Positions 27,101 through 35,047 of a stretch of DNA of 50,757 nucleotides are shown piece after piece. The DNA is from Clostridiales bacterium. GTDB lineage: Bacteria > Bacillota > Clostridia > Saccharofermentanales > Saccharofermentanaceae. The stretch is taken from NCBI GenBank assembly GCA_017513085.1, contig JAFWDK010000036.1:1-50757 (forward strand), written 5' to 3'. Each line of letters begins with the position of its first letter. The stretch's first letter is position 1. The notes under the pieces were generated by a model that saw nothing but the letters and a program-made list of their open reading frames with translations, did no database searches and was not told the DNA's origin. The position numbers and the translations under genes are program-made.

Positions 27101-28191
27101 GAGCACCGACAAAGACACCAACCAAGACGCCGACAAAAGCTCCGACAGGTACGCCGACGAAGACACCGACAAAAGCACCAACTCTGTCGCCAACAAAGAC
27201 GCCGACCAAGGTGCCTACGAAGGCCCCGACGGGTGAACCAACGAAGACCCCGACGAAGGCACCGACAACTGCGCCGACGCTGTCTCCTACAAAAGCACCT
27301 ACAGGTACGCCTACCAAGGCGCCAACCGGAGTGCCGGGTCAGCCCACGCCGACCGTGTCTCCGAAGCCGGGTGATCCGACTCCGACACAGGCTCCGGTAA
27401 CACCGAAGCCAGGGGATCCGACCCCGACACCGGAACCGGAAAAAGATCCGACCTTCGAGGATTTTGTGGAAAGACTGTACGTGGTTGCACTCGGCCGTCC
27501 TTCCGAGAAGGCCGGTAAGGACTTCTGGGTGGAAAAGGTAGTGAATGGTGAATATAACGGTGCCGATTGCGCAAGATTCTTCCTGCTGGAAGCACCGGAG
27601 TTCATGAACCGCGGTCTCTCCGATGAGGAATTTGTTGAGACACTTTATAAGACATTCTTTGACCGTGAATCCGATGCTGCCGGAAAGAAAGGCTGGGTCG
27701 ATGCAATCAAGACAGGAAAGATGACACGCGCTATCGTTGTCGAAAACTTTATCGAGTCTACCGAGTGGTGTAACGTCTGCGCCACCTATGGTGTGCGCTC
27801 CGGCGCCAAGTGGCATAAGGCTGAATTCGCGAGCAAAAACGCGATCCGGTTTGCAACCCGGTTGTACACCTGCTGTCTCGGAAGAGATCCGGAAGAGAAG
27901 GGACTTCAGTACTGGTCGCTTGCTCTGACGAATCTTGAGCAGACCGGTTATGCCGCTGCCGAACTGTTCTTCACAGGTGAGGAATTCGTGAAACTGAAGA
28001 CCTCCGATGAAGAATATGTAAAGAGACTTTACACGACCTTTATGGGAAGAGAACCGGAACCGTCCGAGATCACATTCTGGACAGGTGAACTTGCCAAAGG
28101 TACACAGACAAGAACAAGCACGATGCAGTTCTTCGGCCACTCCGAAGAATTCACCAAGATATGCAAACAATACGGAATCGAACGCGGATAA
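24103..28191 (+). CDS. Giant surface LRR protein with Fn3, InlB-like repeat, Pro-Thr-Lys stalk and DUF4214
   Basis: A 1362-residue exported protein. The signal peptide spans about residues 1-36 and ends RAAEG. Three modules follow. Each starts with FPD-x-x-F and a calcium-loop-like segment (NPKDSFLSEEE; APLDGWLSKKE; TKQDGQLTRDE), then runs of 21-residue BspA-type leucine-rich repeats (LxCSxNxLxxLDLSxN). An Fn3 domain (LSGYSMSEKEIHLEWD) follows module two. An InlB-type beta-grasp repeat (VTFDANGGSGSV) follows module three, then about 145 residues of P-T-K-x repeats forming a wall-spanning stalk. The C-terminus has four units of the DUF4214 type (LYVVALGRPSEKAG). No LPXTG motif is seen. It is probably an adhesin or carbohydrate/protein-binding surface protein. 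The ATG at 24103 has AGAGG six bases upstream. Confidence 0.9.
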   Translation: MKKNAIRWAGMAVVPVLAAAMTVPMIQVFWGQTKVRAAEGVRIKSDYFPDSIFRKYVSDNYDVNPKDSFLSEEELAAVTSIDVRDMKITDLKGIEYFTSLQNLDCRTNEIAQLNLEKNTELKFLNCSENKIEQLDLGKNTKLSTLDCSNNNLSRLNPPNLPSLRILNCYNNNLTELSMSNMSELREFSCHDNQIKSLFLRYCTKLYELNCANNQLLQLDLRENAMLEKVFCQGNKIERVYVPNVTKLKTLNCADNWIDYIDLKESPDLSYLNLSMNRLLSLDVKKYTNLHYLYCHTNSLSSLDLSACTKLMEMDCSRNYFTSQPTVPDGCVLTYSPQNTFVSGSIPVDKTHFPDAAFRQFISLEIDNAPLDGWLSKKEINAATVLDCSGKGIVSLKGIEYFSNLQYFDCSSNNLITLDLKSNKELFKLTCRNNPEFYGLYISGLEKLEIVYGSKCSIATLDISTTPNLKSLEVNDNKLIKLDVSSNLKLKTLEVNNNRLTSLDVSKNTALTDLECANNSIPLLDVTPCTGLRILHCEYNYLEKVTGIPKGCTYLYTTPQKTVPSVTGLSGYSMSEKEIHLEWDRTVGVDGYEVYMGSYSEGYFSKMATLEGIYKTTHTIENLARDNDYYFKIRSYLKVGTEIRYSEFSEVLCITTPVDVNAANFPDAEFLRYAEYMDTKQDGQLTRDERNAVTKLNIADCDMADLTGIGFFNQLKELYCGDNKLTSLDLSKNTELLVLDCKRNTELQSLDISKNKKLRTLNCSGCSLSSLDLSNNYDLGSLSCSNNQLKELDLKRNPNLQYLNCCVNYLTSLDLSNNDILFDMDIWGNQIETVDIHHIQWLIENIVEPGETEVQPIEMTCWDVFGATYDCYMVGAEAAHVSYDKTTRLILKERAKCTVTFDANGGSGSVKALTVLEGDSITLPSNGFTAPDGKVFDKWSAGNPGDSVVVNADMAVKAIWKNAPGGPTKTPTKIPTKTPTKVPTKAPTKTPTKTPTKAPTGAPTKTPTKTPTKAPTGTPTKTPTKAPTLSPTKTPTKVPTKAPTGEPTKTPTKAPTTAPTLSPTKAPTGTPTKAPTGVPGQPTPTVSPKPGDPTPTQAPVTPKPGDPTPTPEPEKDPTFEDFVERLYVVALGRPSEKAGKDFWVEKVVNGEYNGADCARFFLLEAPEFMNRGLSDEEFVETLYKTFFDRESDAAGKKGWVDAIKTGKMTRAIVVENFIESTEWCNVCATYGVRSGAKWHKAEFASKNAIRFATRLYTCCLGRDPEEKGLQYWSLALTNLEQTGYAAAELFFTGEEFVKLKTSDEEYVKRLYTTFMGREPEPSEITFWTGELAKGTQTRTSTMQFFGHSEEFTKICKQYGIERG

Positions 28192-28228
28192 GTGCTTTTG
28201 CACAGGAAGAGCAGAGAGGAGATAAAAA

Positions 28229-31200
28229 ATGAAAAGTTTACATATTTTCGGAAAGATCGGTGCTGCGGCGTTAGCAGTAACACTTGGATTGGCACTTGGA
28301 ACAAAAATAACGAAGGATACGCGTGTGCGTGCGGATGAAAATAACGAATCGGATGTGGCGATCGACGAGACGAATTTTCCGGATGCGGCCTTCCGTAAGT
28401 TTGTGAAGCAGTACGATGTGAATCCGCAGGATGGAGTATTGTCAAAGATTGAACGTGAAGCGGTGAGAACTATGGATTGTTCGCACCTTCAGATACAATC
28501 ACTGGACGGCATCTGGTATTTTAAGTATCTTCAATCTTTGGACTGTTCATACAATGAACTGACGGAACTGTCGGTCACGCGTATTGGCTATCTTCGTAGT
28601 CTAACATGCAGTCATAACCGGCTCGAGAATTTAACACTTGCACAGAGAGTGTTTTTTGAAAACTGGCCCTATGCTCTGGAATATCTGGATTGTTCGTACA
28701 ATCAATTGTCTGTTATCGATTTTCAATATGTGAGGAAGCTTAAGACGATTCAGATCAGTCATAATAAGCTGTATAAAATGCTCTTTATTAACTTAGACCA
28801 TTTAACCAATTTGGATGTGTCGTATAATCCGGATCTGCAATACAAATCCTATAATGGTTTGGCGGCTCTGACAGACTTGAATTTTGAGGGCTGCGATGTC
28901 AAGGAAGTGAATCTTTCCAAATGTACAAAACTGGAAAGACTGAACTGTTCCAATAACCTTTTATCAAAACTGGATCTCAGCAACCACAAGGTTTTGACGG
29001 AACTTGACTGCCACCTCAATGCTCTGTCTGAACTGTCGCTGGGAAGTGGCGTGCGCATCGTAAACTGCAGCGAGAATGCTCTGGACACTATAGATGTAAG
29101 CAGCTGTACTTCGCTAAGCAATTTAAACTGCAGTTTGAATTTCCTTACTTCAAAACCGGCCGTGCCGGGTTCTTGTACGTTGAAATATGACCCGCAAAAG
29201 AAGAATATGTCCGGTTATGTTCCGGTGGATAAGACTGTGTTCCCGGACCCGGTCTTCCTCGATCTTGTGAAGGATTACGATACAAATCCGAAAGACGGTT
29301 GTCTGTCTACGAGTGAATTGGATGCGGTCACGTCTATCGACTGTCGGAATATGTCGATTCGGGATCTTACCGGAATCGGAAGCTTTACCAAACTGACGTA
29401 TCTGAACTGCACGGAAAACCAGCTGAAAAACCTGGATCTCGGGAAAAACGCATCGATCCATTATCTGTATTGTAGTGATAATCAGATCGAGAGTCTGGTG
29501 CTTCATCCTTCTGCAAATCTGACCGAGCTTTTGTGTGCAAACAACAAGATTGCTTCGTTGGACTTGGGAAGTACGACGAATATCCGAGAACTGGACTGCC
29601 GGAATAACCAGCTGACTAGGCTGAATGTCAGTGCTTTTGGAAAACTTGAGAAGCTCTGGATCTCCGCCAACAAAGTGACAGCTATCGATGTAAGCAAGAA
29701 TCCGGAACTGACATTGCTGTACTTGCCGGACAATCGGGTGAGTGAACTTGATCTAAGCAAGAATACGAAGCTGCGCTATCTGAATTGTTCTATGAACTAT
29801 CTCAAAGAACTGGACTTGAGCAACAATGCGAAATTGTATCAGATCTATTGCCATACGAACGGACTGAAGAAGTTAGATCTATCTAACTGCCCTTCTCTTA
29901 CCGAAGTGGATTGTAAAGGAAATTACTTGACGGCCGCGCCGTCGGTGCCTTCCGGGTGCGTGCTGTATTATACGCCGCAGCTTATGGCATCAGAGGAGTA
30001 TGTGCATATCGATGGTGTCAACTTCCCGGATGAAAACTTCCGTAAATGCATCAGTGAGACTGTCGATGTGAGCCCGAAGGATGGATATCTGTCCAAGGGT
30101 GAACTGGCTACGGATACCATTGTTTGCGAAAGCTCGAATATTTCGAGCCTGCAAGGTATTGAACTGTTTACTTCGTTGAAAAAGTTATATTGCGCATGCA
30201 ACGACTTGTCTGTGTTGGATGTAAGTGTTTTGCCGAATCTTACTGTTTTGAGTTGTAGTTATAATAATCTTTCGACTCTGGATGTGAGTGCGAACACCAA
30301 ACTTTTGCAGCTTTACTGTGATGGAAATAATCTTTCGACTTTGGATGTGAGTGCGAACACAAAACTTTTGGAATTGCACTGCGGGCGCAATCCGATGGGA
30401 ACGCTGAATGTGAGAAGTAATGCTGAGTTGAATATATTGTGGTGTCACCAATGTGGTCTGACAAGTGTGGATGTGAGTGCGAATACGAAACTTCAGAAAT
30501 TGCATGTAGAAAACAATGAGCTTTTGAATTTGGATGTGAGCCCAAACACAAAACTTGAAGAATTGTGGTGCGAGGAAAATCAGTTGACGAACCTTCGAAT
30601 CAAGAATCTCGCCAGTCTTACGGTGTTGCATTGCGAAAGCAATCAGTTAGAGACCCTTCGTCTCGAAAATCTTACCAATCTTAGAGTGTTGTCTTGCCAA
30701 TTGAATCAGTTAGAGACACTTGATATAGAAGATCTCAGTAATCTTAAAGAACTCAACTGCCAATATAATAAGCTTACCAGTCTGAATATGAGCCAAAACC
30801 CGCTTCTGCAGAAGCTGGACTGCAGGAGAAATGAAATCGTAAATCTAAACCTTGCTGCGAATAAAGACCTGCACGATTTGGATTGTAGATATAATGAACT
30901 GTTCACACTGGACTTGAGAAATTGCACGAAACTGAGTAGGGCGTATTTTGAATATAACTATTTTTCTGAGAAGCCGAAGGTGCCGGACGATTTTAATATT
31001 GACCACTTTGAACCGCAAAAACTGAAAATGGCTGTTTCCAAAGTGGAGGTGAAGACGAAGACCAATACCTCAATTACGCTTTCCTGGGATAAGGTTACGC
31101 TGGCTGATGGTTATGAAGTGTATTATTCTACGGCTCTTAACGGAGACTATACGTTGATATTTGATAGTCCGTACACATCCAAACTTTTCGGCGGGCTGGC

Positions 31201-32215
31201 GATGGATACAGAGTATTTCTATAAAGTCCGTGCTTTTGTGATGGATGGCGCCGATTCGCGGATCTATGGTGCTTTTTCCGAGGTGCTCCGTGTAAGAACG
31301 GTTGCGCCGGTCACAGATACGACGGTTGAGGTCGGAAAGAGTTTCCAGTATACGGTTTCGGGTGTTCCGGCTACGGACATCAGCTGGTCTGTTGGAAATA
31401 CTTCTGTTGCCACCGTGGATAATTCCGGTAAAGTAACCGGCCGTAGCGTCGGCAATACATACCTGCATGTCGGCCTCCCGGATGGAACAAAGATCAAGTG
31501 CCTGGTTCGTGTTGTGTATCCGGCGCTGAAGATCAATTATACGGAGAAGACTTTGCACATCAATCAGACTTTCGCTTTTACGGTGGCGAATGCTTCGGGA
31601 CAGAAGATCACCTGGTCGGTGGGAAATACTTCGGTCGCGACAGTAGATGCAAACGGTAAGGTGACAGGTAAGAGTGCGGCGAATACCTATCTCTATGCGA
31701 AGAGCGCAGACGGACGTGTGGCAAAGTGCCTCATTAAAGTTGTGGATCCGGGTGTTTTGGGAATCAATTACACGGAAAAGACAGTGTACCTCGGACAGAG
31801 TTACACGTTCAAGGCAAAGAATGCCGGTATCCTGAAACCGACATGGTCCGTGGGTAACACCGCAATCGCTACCGTCGACCCGTCGACCGGTAAGGTAACT
31901 TCTGTTTCGGTGGGCAATACCTACCTGTATGTGAAGACCGAGGACGGCCGTTCAGCAAGATGCCTGATCAAGGTTGTCGATCCGGGTCCGCTGAATATCC
32001 GTTACACAGAAAAGACCATCAAGGTCGGCGAGAGCTTCCAGTTTACCGCGAAGAATCCTGCCGGACAGACGGTAACGTGGAGAGTCGGTAACACTACAGT
32101 CGCGACTGTAGACGCAAACGGCGTAGTGACCGGAAAGAGCGTAGCCAACACATGGCTCTACGCCAGCACACCGGACGGACGTGAGACGAAGTGCCTGCTG
32201 AGAATCGTCGCGTAA
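28229..32215 (+). CDS. Giant surface LRR protein with Fn3 and four Big_2 domains
   Basis: A 1328-residue exported protein. The signal peptide (about 1-33, ending RVRADE) is followed by three modules like those of the upstream protein: FPDAAF, FPDPVF and FPDENF starts, each with an EF-hand-like loop (NPQDGVLSK, NPKDGCLST, SPKDGYLSK) and BspA-type LRRs. An Fn3 domain (residues about 930-1030) precedes four bacterial Ig-like Big_2 repeats, each with an SVGNTSVATVD-type core, which reach the C-terminus. No stalk, DUF4214 or sortase signal is visible, so anchoring must differ from the first protein. It starts 37 bases after its neighbour with GAGGAGA upstream, so both are likely co-transcribed and arose by duplication. 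Confidence 0.9.
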   Translation: MKSLHIFGKIGAAALAVTLGLALGTKITKDTRVRADENNESDVAIDETNFPDAAFRKFVKQYDVNPQDGVLSKIEREAVRTMDCSHLQIQSLDGIWYFKYLQSLDCSYNELTELSVTRIGYLRSLTCSHNRLENLTLAQRVFFENWPYALEYLDCSYNQLSVIDFQYVRKLKTIQISHNKLYKMLFINLDHLTNLDVSYNPDLQYKSYNGLAALTDLNFEGCDVKEVNLSKCTKLERLNCSNNLLSKLDLSNHKVLTELDCHLNALSELSLGSGVRIVNCSENALDTIDVSSCTSLSNLNCSLNFLTSKPAVPGSCTLKYDPQKKNMSGYVPVDKTVFPDPVFLDLVKDYDTNPKDGCLSTSELDAVTSIDCRNMSIRDLTGIGSFTKLTYLNCTENQLKNLDLGKNASIHYLYCSDNQIESLVLHPSANLTELLCANNKIASLDLGSTTNIRELDCRNNQLTRLNVSAFGKLEKLWISANKVTAIDVSKNPELTLLYLPDNRVSELDLSKNTKLRYLNCSMNYLKELDLSNNAKLYQIYCHTNGLKKLDLSNCPSLTEVDCKGNYLTAAPSVPSGCVLYYTPQLMASEEYVHIDGVNFPDENFRKCISETVDVSPKDGYLSKGELATDTIVCESSNISSLQGIELFTSLKKLYCACNDLSVLDVSVLPNLTVLSCSYNNLSTLDVSANTKLLQLYCDGNNLSTLDVSANTKLLELHCGRNPMGTLNVRSNAELNILWCHQCGLTSVDVSANTKLQKLHVENNELLNLDVSPNTKLEELWCEENQLTNLRIKNLASLTVLHCESNQLETLRLENLTNLRVLSCQLNQLETLDIEDLSNLKELNCQYNKLTSLNMSQNPLLQKLDCRRNEIVNLNLAANKDLHDLDCRYNELFTLDLRNCTKLSRAYFEYNYFSEKPKVPDDFNIDHFEPQKLKMAVSKVEVKTKTNTSITLSWDKVTLADGYEVYYSTALNGDYTLIFDSPYTSKLFGGLAMDTEYFYKVRAFVMDGADSRIYGAFSEVLRVRTVAPVTDTTVEVGKSFQYTVSGVPATDISWSVGNTSVATVDNSGKVTGRSVGNTYLHVGLPDGTKIKCLVRVVYPALKINYTEKTLHINQTFAFTVANASGQKITWSVGNTSVATVDANGKVTGKSAANTYLYAKSADGRVAKCLIKVVDPGVLGINYTEKTVYLGQSYTFKAKNAGILKPTWSVGNTAIATVDPSTGKVTSVSVGNTYLYVKTEDGRSARCLIKVVDPGPLNIRYTEKTIKVGESFQFTAKNPAGQTVTWRVGNTTVATVDANGVVTGKSVANTWLYASTPDGRETKCLLRIVA
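30263..30388 (+). repeat. 63-bp tandem duplication inside the second LRR gene
   Basis: Two adjacent 63-base units (30263 and 30326) encode one 21-residue LRR each. The first 45 bases differ at only two positions, while other LRRs in the gene are much more diverged. This is a recent in-frame expansion. Confidence 0.8.
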
Positions 32216-32240
32216 GTGCTTTTGAAGAAGAAAAGAAGGA

Positions 32241-32612
32241 GGATGTCTCAAAACCGTTGAGCCGGGAGTCCTACATACCTTTTTAGAAAAAAACGTGTAA
32301 AAGGATGCACTTTTCCTATACCCTTTCCCCCATATCGGCACATATCGGAGAGTGGAAAGACCGATATAGCTTTCATCCCGTACGAAAAGCACTTAGATCT
32401 GTTACTTCAGGTCATCAATTTAACAACAGAGTGGAAAGAAATGCATACTTTTTCTGATAAAATTGGAATTTAGTATGAATTCACATCTTCAAAATCGTCT
32501 GTATACCCCCTGGGGGTATGTATAAAAACGGATCAGATATTCATGCGGAAAAAGAACTCGTGACCCCCAGTTGGACAACAACTTTGGGGGTTCATTTCAT
32601 TTTGAGACATCC
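32241..32612. mobile_element. MITE-like element with 13-bp terminal inverted repeats
   Basis: GGATGTCTCAAAA at 32241-32253 and its exact complement at 32600-32612 bound a 372-base segment with no ORF of note. Inside are two 34-base CATAC(C/T)TTTT...ATG units (32274-32307 and 32444-32477), the palindrome ATACCCCCTGGGGGTAT (32503-32519) and a C5/G5 hairpin (about 32563-32590). The TGTCTCAAAA-type end resembles ends of some transposase families such as IS1182, from memory. No transposase is present, so mobility would depend on one elsewhere. The right end lies six bases from the LysR stop codon. Confidence 0.6.
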
Positions 32613-32618
32613 TTTTTT

Positions 32619-33497
32619 CTATTTCAGTGTCCCTTTTACGTAGTCGATAAACGCTTCCTCGATAGTCGGGAGCGGGTGGCCTTTGCGCCAGACGAAAAGA
32701 TACTCGACGCTTTTTTCTTTGCCGGCGAGGTCCTTCGAGACGATGGATGGGTTCGGGATATAAGCGGTCTTCGGAAAGATACTGATACCCACCCCGCGTC
32801 CGGCGAGGGCAGCCGCATCCAGATAACTGTCCATCTCGCAAACGATGCGCGGTTCGGCTTTTTCTGCACGGAACCATTTGTAGATCGTGTCGATCATGGC
32901 TCGGCGGCTGGGGACGATAAGAGGTTCACTGAGCAGATCCGAAATGCTGACCGTGGATTTGCTTGTGCCGGCGAGCGGATGTGTCTTTCTCATGATGGCA
33001 CAGATCTGCTCTTTGCCGACGGTAAAACTGTTCAGAAGCGATTGGTTACATGGCGCTGTAATTACGGCCAGACTGATGATCCCGCTTCGCATCTTCTCGA
33101 CCAGATCGTCGCTGTTTCCGTCAAATATTCGGAAGTGGACCAGCGGGTGTGCTTCGATGAAGGACGCGATCCACTCGGCAGCTATGTCCGGAGCCATGCC
33201 TTCGACAAGCCCCAATGAGATCGTGCCGGCCATGCCTTGGCTCATGGAAAGGATTTCCGCCTCGGCTTTGTCGGTAAGTCCTAAGATCTCCTTGGCACGA
33301 CGGTAAAGAAGACGTCCGGACTCCGTCAGTTCCAGCTGGCGCTTCCCCCGTATAAAAAGCACTGTATTCAGCTCGTATTCGAGACTCTTGAGTTGGTTCG
33401 AAAGAGGCGGCTGGCTCATGTTCAGGCGCTTGGCAGCGCGGGAGATATTCAATTCTTCTGCTACTGCGACGAAGTATTGGAGAGATCGAAGATTCAT
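32619..33497 (-). CDS. LysR-family transcriptional regulator
   Basis: A 292-residue regulator. The N-terminal winged helix is classic (LRSLQYFVAVAEELNISRAA, then MSQPPLSNQLKSLE), followed by a linker helix and a periplasmic-binding-like effector domain from about residue 90 (GTISLGLVEGMAP). GGAGG lies six bases before the ATG. It is divergent from purA with 260 bases between, so purA or a lost neighbour could be its target. Effector unknown. The MITE-like element abuts its 3' end. Confidence 0.93.
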   Translation of the reverse strand: MNLRSLQYFVAVAEELNISRAAKRLNMSQPPLSNQLKSLEYELNTVLFIRGKRQLELTESGRLLYRRAKEILGLTDKAEAEILSMSQGMAGTISLGLVEGMAPDIAAEWIASFIEAHPLVHFRIFDGNSDDLVEKMRSGIISLAVITAPCNQSLLNSFTVGKEQICAIMRKTHPLAGTSKSTVSISDLLSEPLIVPSRRAMIDTIYKWFRAEKAEPRIVCEMDSYLDAAALAGRGVGISIFPKTAYIPNPSIVSKDLAGKEKSVEYLFVWRKGHPLPTIEEAFIDYVKGTLK

Positions 33498-33604
33498 GCA
33501 TATACCTCCGGAATCAAGGATGGGAACTGCAAGATATGCGAAAACCGCTGCAATCAGTGAGCGTATTCGAGAACCCGGTGATGAGATTTACTATATCTTT
33601 TTCG

Positions 33605-33757
33605 TATAATAACACTCATATTATATGTATTTTATTATTTGTCGGCAAGCGATTATAATAAAGGAGGTTGAAGACGGAACCTTCTGACAGAAATGGAGAA
33701 GTAAGCTGTTTCGACCGGACAGAAAAAGATAACAAAATCATCTGGAGGGATCACACC
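33605..33757 (+). promoter_or_regulatory. Leader and probable promoter region of purA
   Basis: AT-rich DNA with TATAAT at 33605-33610 and again at 33654-33659 lies upstream of purA. Neither has a strong -35 at 17 bases. A leader of about 95 bases follows the second, with short inverted repeats (GAAG...CTTC; ACAG...CTGT) but no recognised purine riboswitch core. TGGAGGGA serves as ribosome site. Confidence 0.45.
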
Positions 33758-35035
33758 ATGTCGAATTGTGCAGTGGTAGGAATCAACTGGGGCGACGAAG
33801 GAAAGGGCCGTATGGTCGACCTTCTGACAGAGAATTATGATATCGTCGTAAGATATCAGGGCGGTGGCAATGCCGGTCATACCGTCATCAATGAAAAGGG
33901 TAAATTTGCTTTGCATCTTCTTCCGTCAGGTATCCTCCGTGATGGTGTGGTCAATATCCTCGGAAACGGTGTAGCAGTTGACCCGCAGAATCTCTTGAAT
34001 GAGATGGCGCAGGTCGAAGAAAAGGGCGTGAAGATCTCTCCGGAAAACCTGAAGATCAGCGATCGTGCTTCGTTGCTTCTGCCGTGGCACAGAGATCTGG
34101 ATGAACTGGAGGAACAGCGTCTGGCTGACAAGAAGTTCGGTTCGACTAAGCAGGGTATCGCGCCGTTCTATTCCGATAAATATCAGAAGAAGACGATCCT
34201 TGCGGGTGAACTGAATTATCCGGAAGAACTCAGATCTCACCTTAAAGATCTGATGGAGTGGAAGAATCTTACGCTGACAAAAGTATATGGCGCAGCTCCG
34301 TATACAGAGGAAATGCTGGAGCAGTGGATCACAGAGTATGGCGAGAAGATCCGTCCGTATGTCTGCAATACAGGCGCTTATCTCAAGAAAGCGAATAAAG
34401 AAGGAAAGAAGATCATGTTCGAGGCTCAGCTGGGTTCTCTTCGTGACTTGGATTACGGTATTCATCCGTATACCACATCTTCCAATACTTCCGCGGCCTA
34501 TGCCCCGATCGGTTCCGGTTTCCCGGGTGCCAAGATCGATGATGTCATCGGTGTCGTAAAGGCATACTCCACATGTGTGGGTGAGGGTCCTTTTGTATCG
34601 GAAATGTTTGGACCGGAAGCAGACAAGCTTCGTGAAGCCGGCGCAGAGTATGGTGCGAAGACAGGAAGACCGAGACGTGTCGGCGCGATGGATATCGTCG
34701 CGACAAGATATGGCGTGGAAGTACAGGCGGCAACAGAGATCGCGATCACAAAACTGGATGTACTGAGCTACCTCGATAAGATCCCGGTATGCGTGAAGTA
34801 TGAAGTCAATGGTGAGCTGACCGACGAATTCCCGTTCCCGGTTGCACTTAAGGATGCAAAACCGGTCATCGAGTATTTCGACGGATGGCAGTGCGATATT
34901 TCTAATATCAAGAACTGGGAAGATCTTCCGGAGAATGCCAGAAAATACGTAGAATTTATCGAGAAGGAGATCGGCTGCAAGATCACCTACGTTTCCGTAG
35001 GTGCGGAGAGAGACAGCATCATCCTGAGAAAATAA
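33758..35035 (+). CDS. purA: Adenylosuccinate synthetase
   Basis: Joins IMP and aspartate using GTP, the first committed step to AMP. It has 425 residues, the normal length. The P-loop-like GINWGDEGKGR at the N-terminus holds the catalytic Asp and Lys, the GGGNAGHT block supplies the catalytic His, and SSNTSAAYAPIGSG and TGRPRRVG follow as expected. The ATG at 33758 is the conserved start; an in-frame ATG at 33668 would add 30 unrelated residues. glmS follows after 12 bases, so the two form an operon joining purine and amino-sugar synthesis. Confidence 0.97.
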   Translation: MSNCAVVGINWGDEGKGRMVDLLTENYDIVVRYQGGGNAGHTVINEKGKFALHLLPSGILRDGVVNILGNGVAVDPQNLLNEMAQVEEKGVKISPENLKISDRASLLLPWHRDLDELEEQRLADKKFGSTKQGIAPFYSDKYQKKTILAGELNYPEELRSHLKDLMEWKNLTLTKVYGAAPYTEEMLEQWITEYGEKIRPYVCNTGAYLKKANKEGKKIMFEAQLGSLRDLDYGIHPYTTSSNTSAAYAPIGSGFPGAKIDDVIGVVKAYSTCVGEGPFVSEMFGPEADKLREAGAEYGAKTGRPRRVGAMDIVATRYGVEVQAATEIAITKLDVLSYLDKIPVCVKYEVNGELTDEFPFPVALKDAKPVIEYFDGWQCDISNIKNWEDLPENARKYVEFIEKEIGCKITYVSVGAERDSIILRK

Positions 35036-35047
35036 GGAGATACGCGT

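Noticed and set aside
26440..28203. A 587-codon antisense frame and a Val/Gly-rich antisense frame across the LRR gene stalk
   Set aside because: These arise from the repeated Pro-Thr-Lys codons on the plus strand and carry only low-complexity sequence.
30263..30388. CRISPR-like array in the LRR gene
   Set aside because: The repeats are in-frame coding LRR units without spacers.
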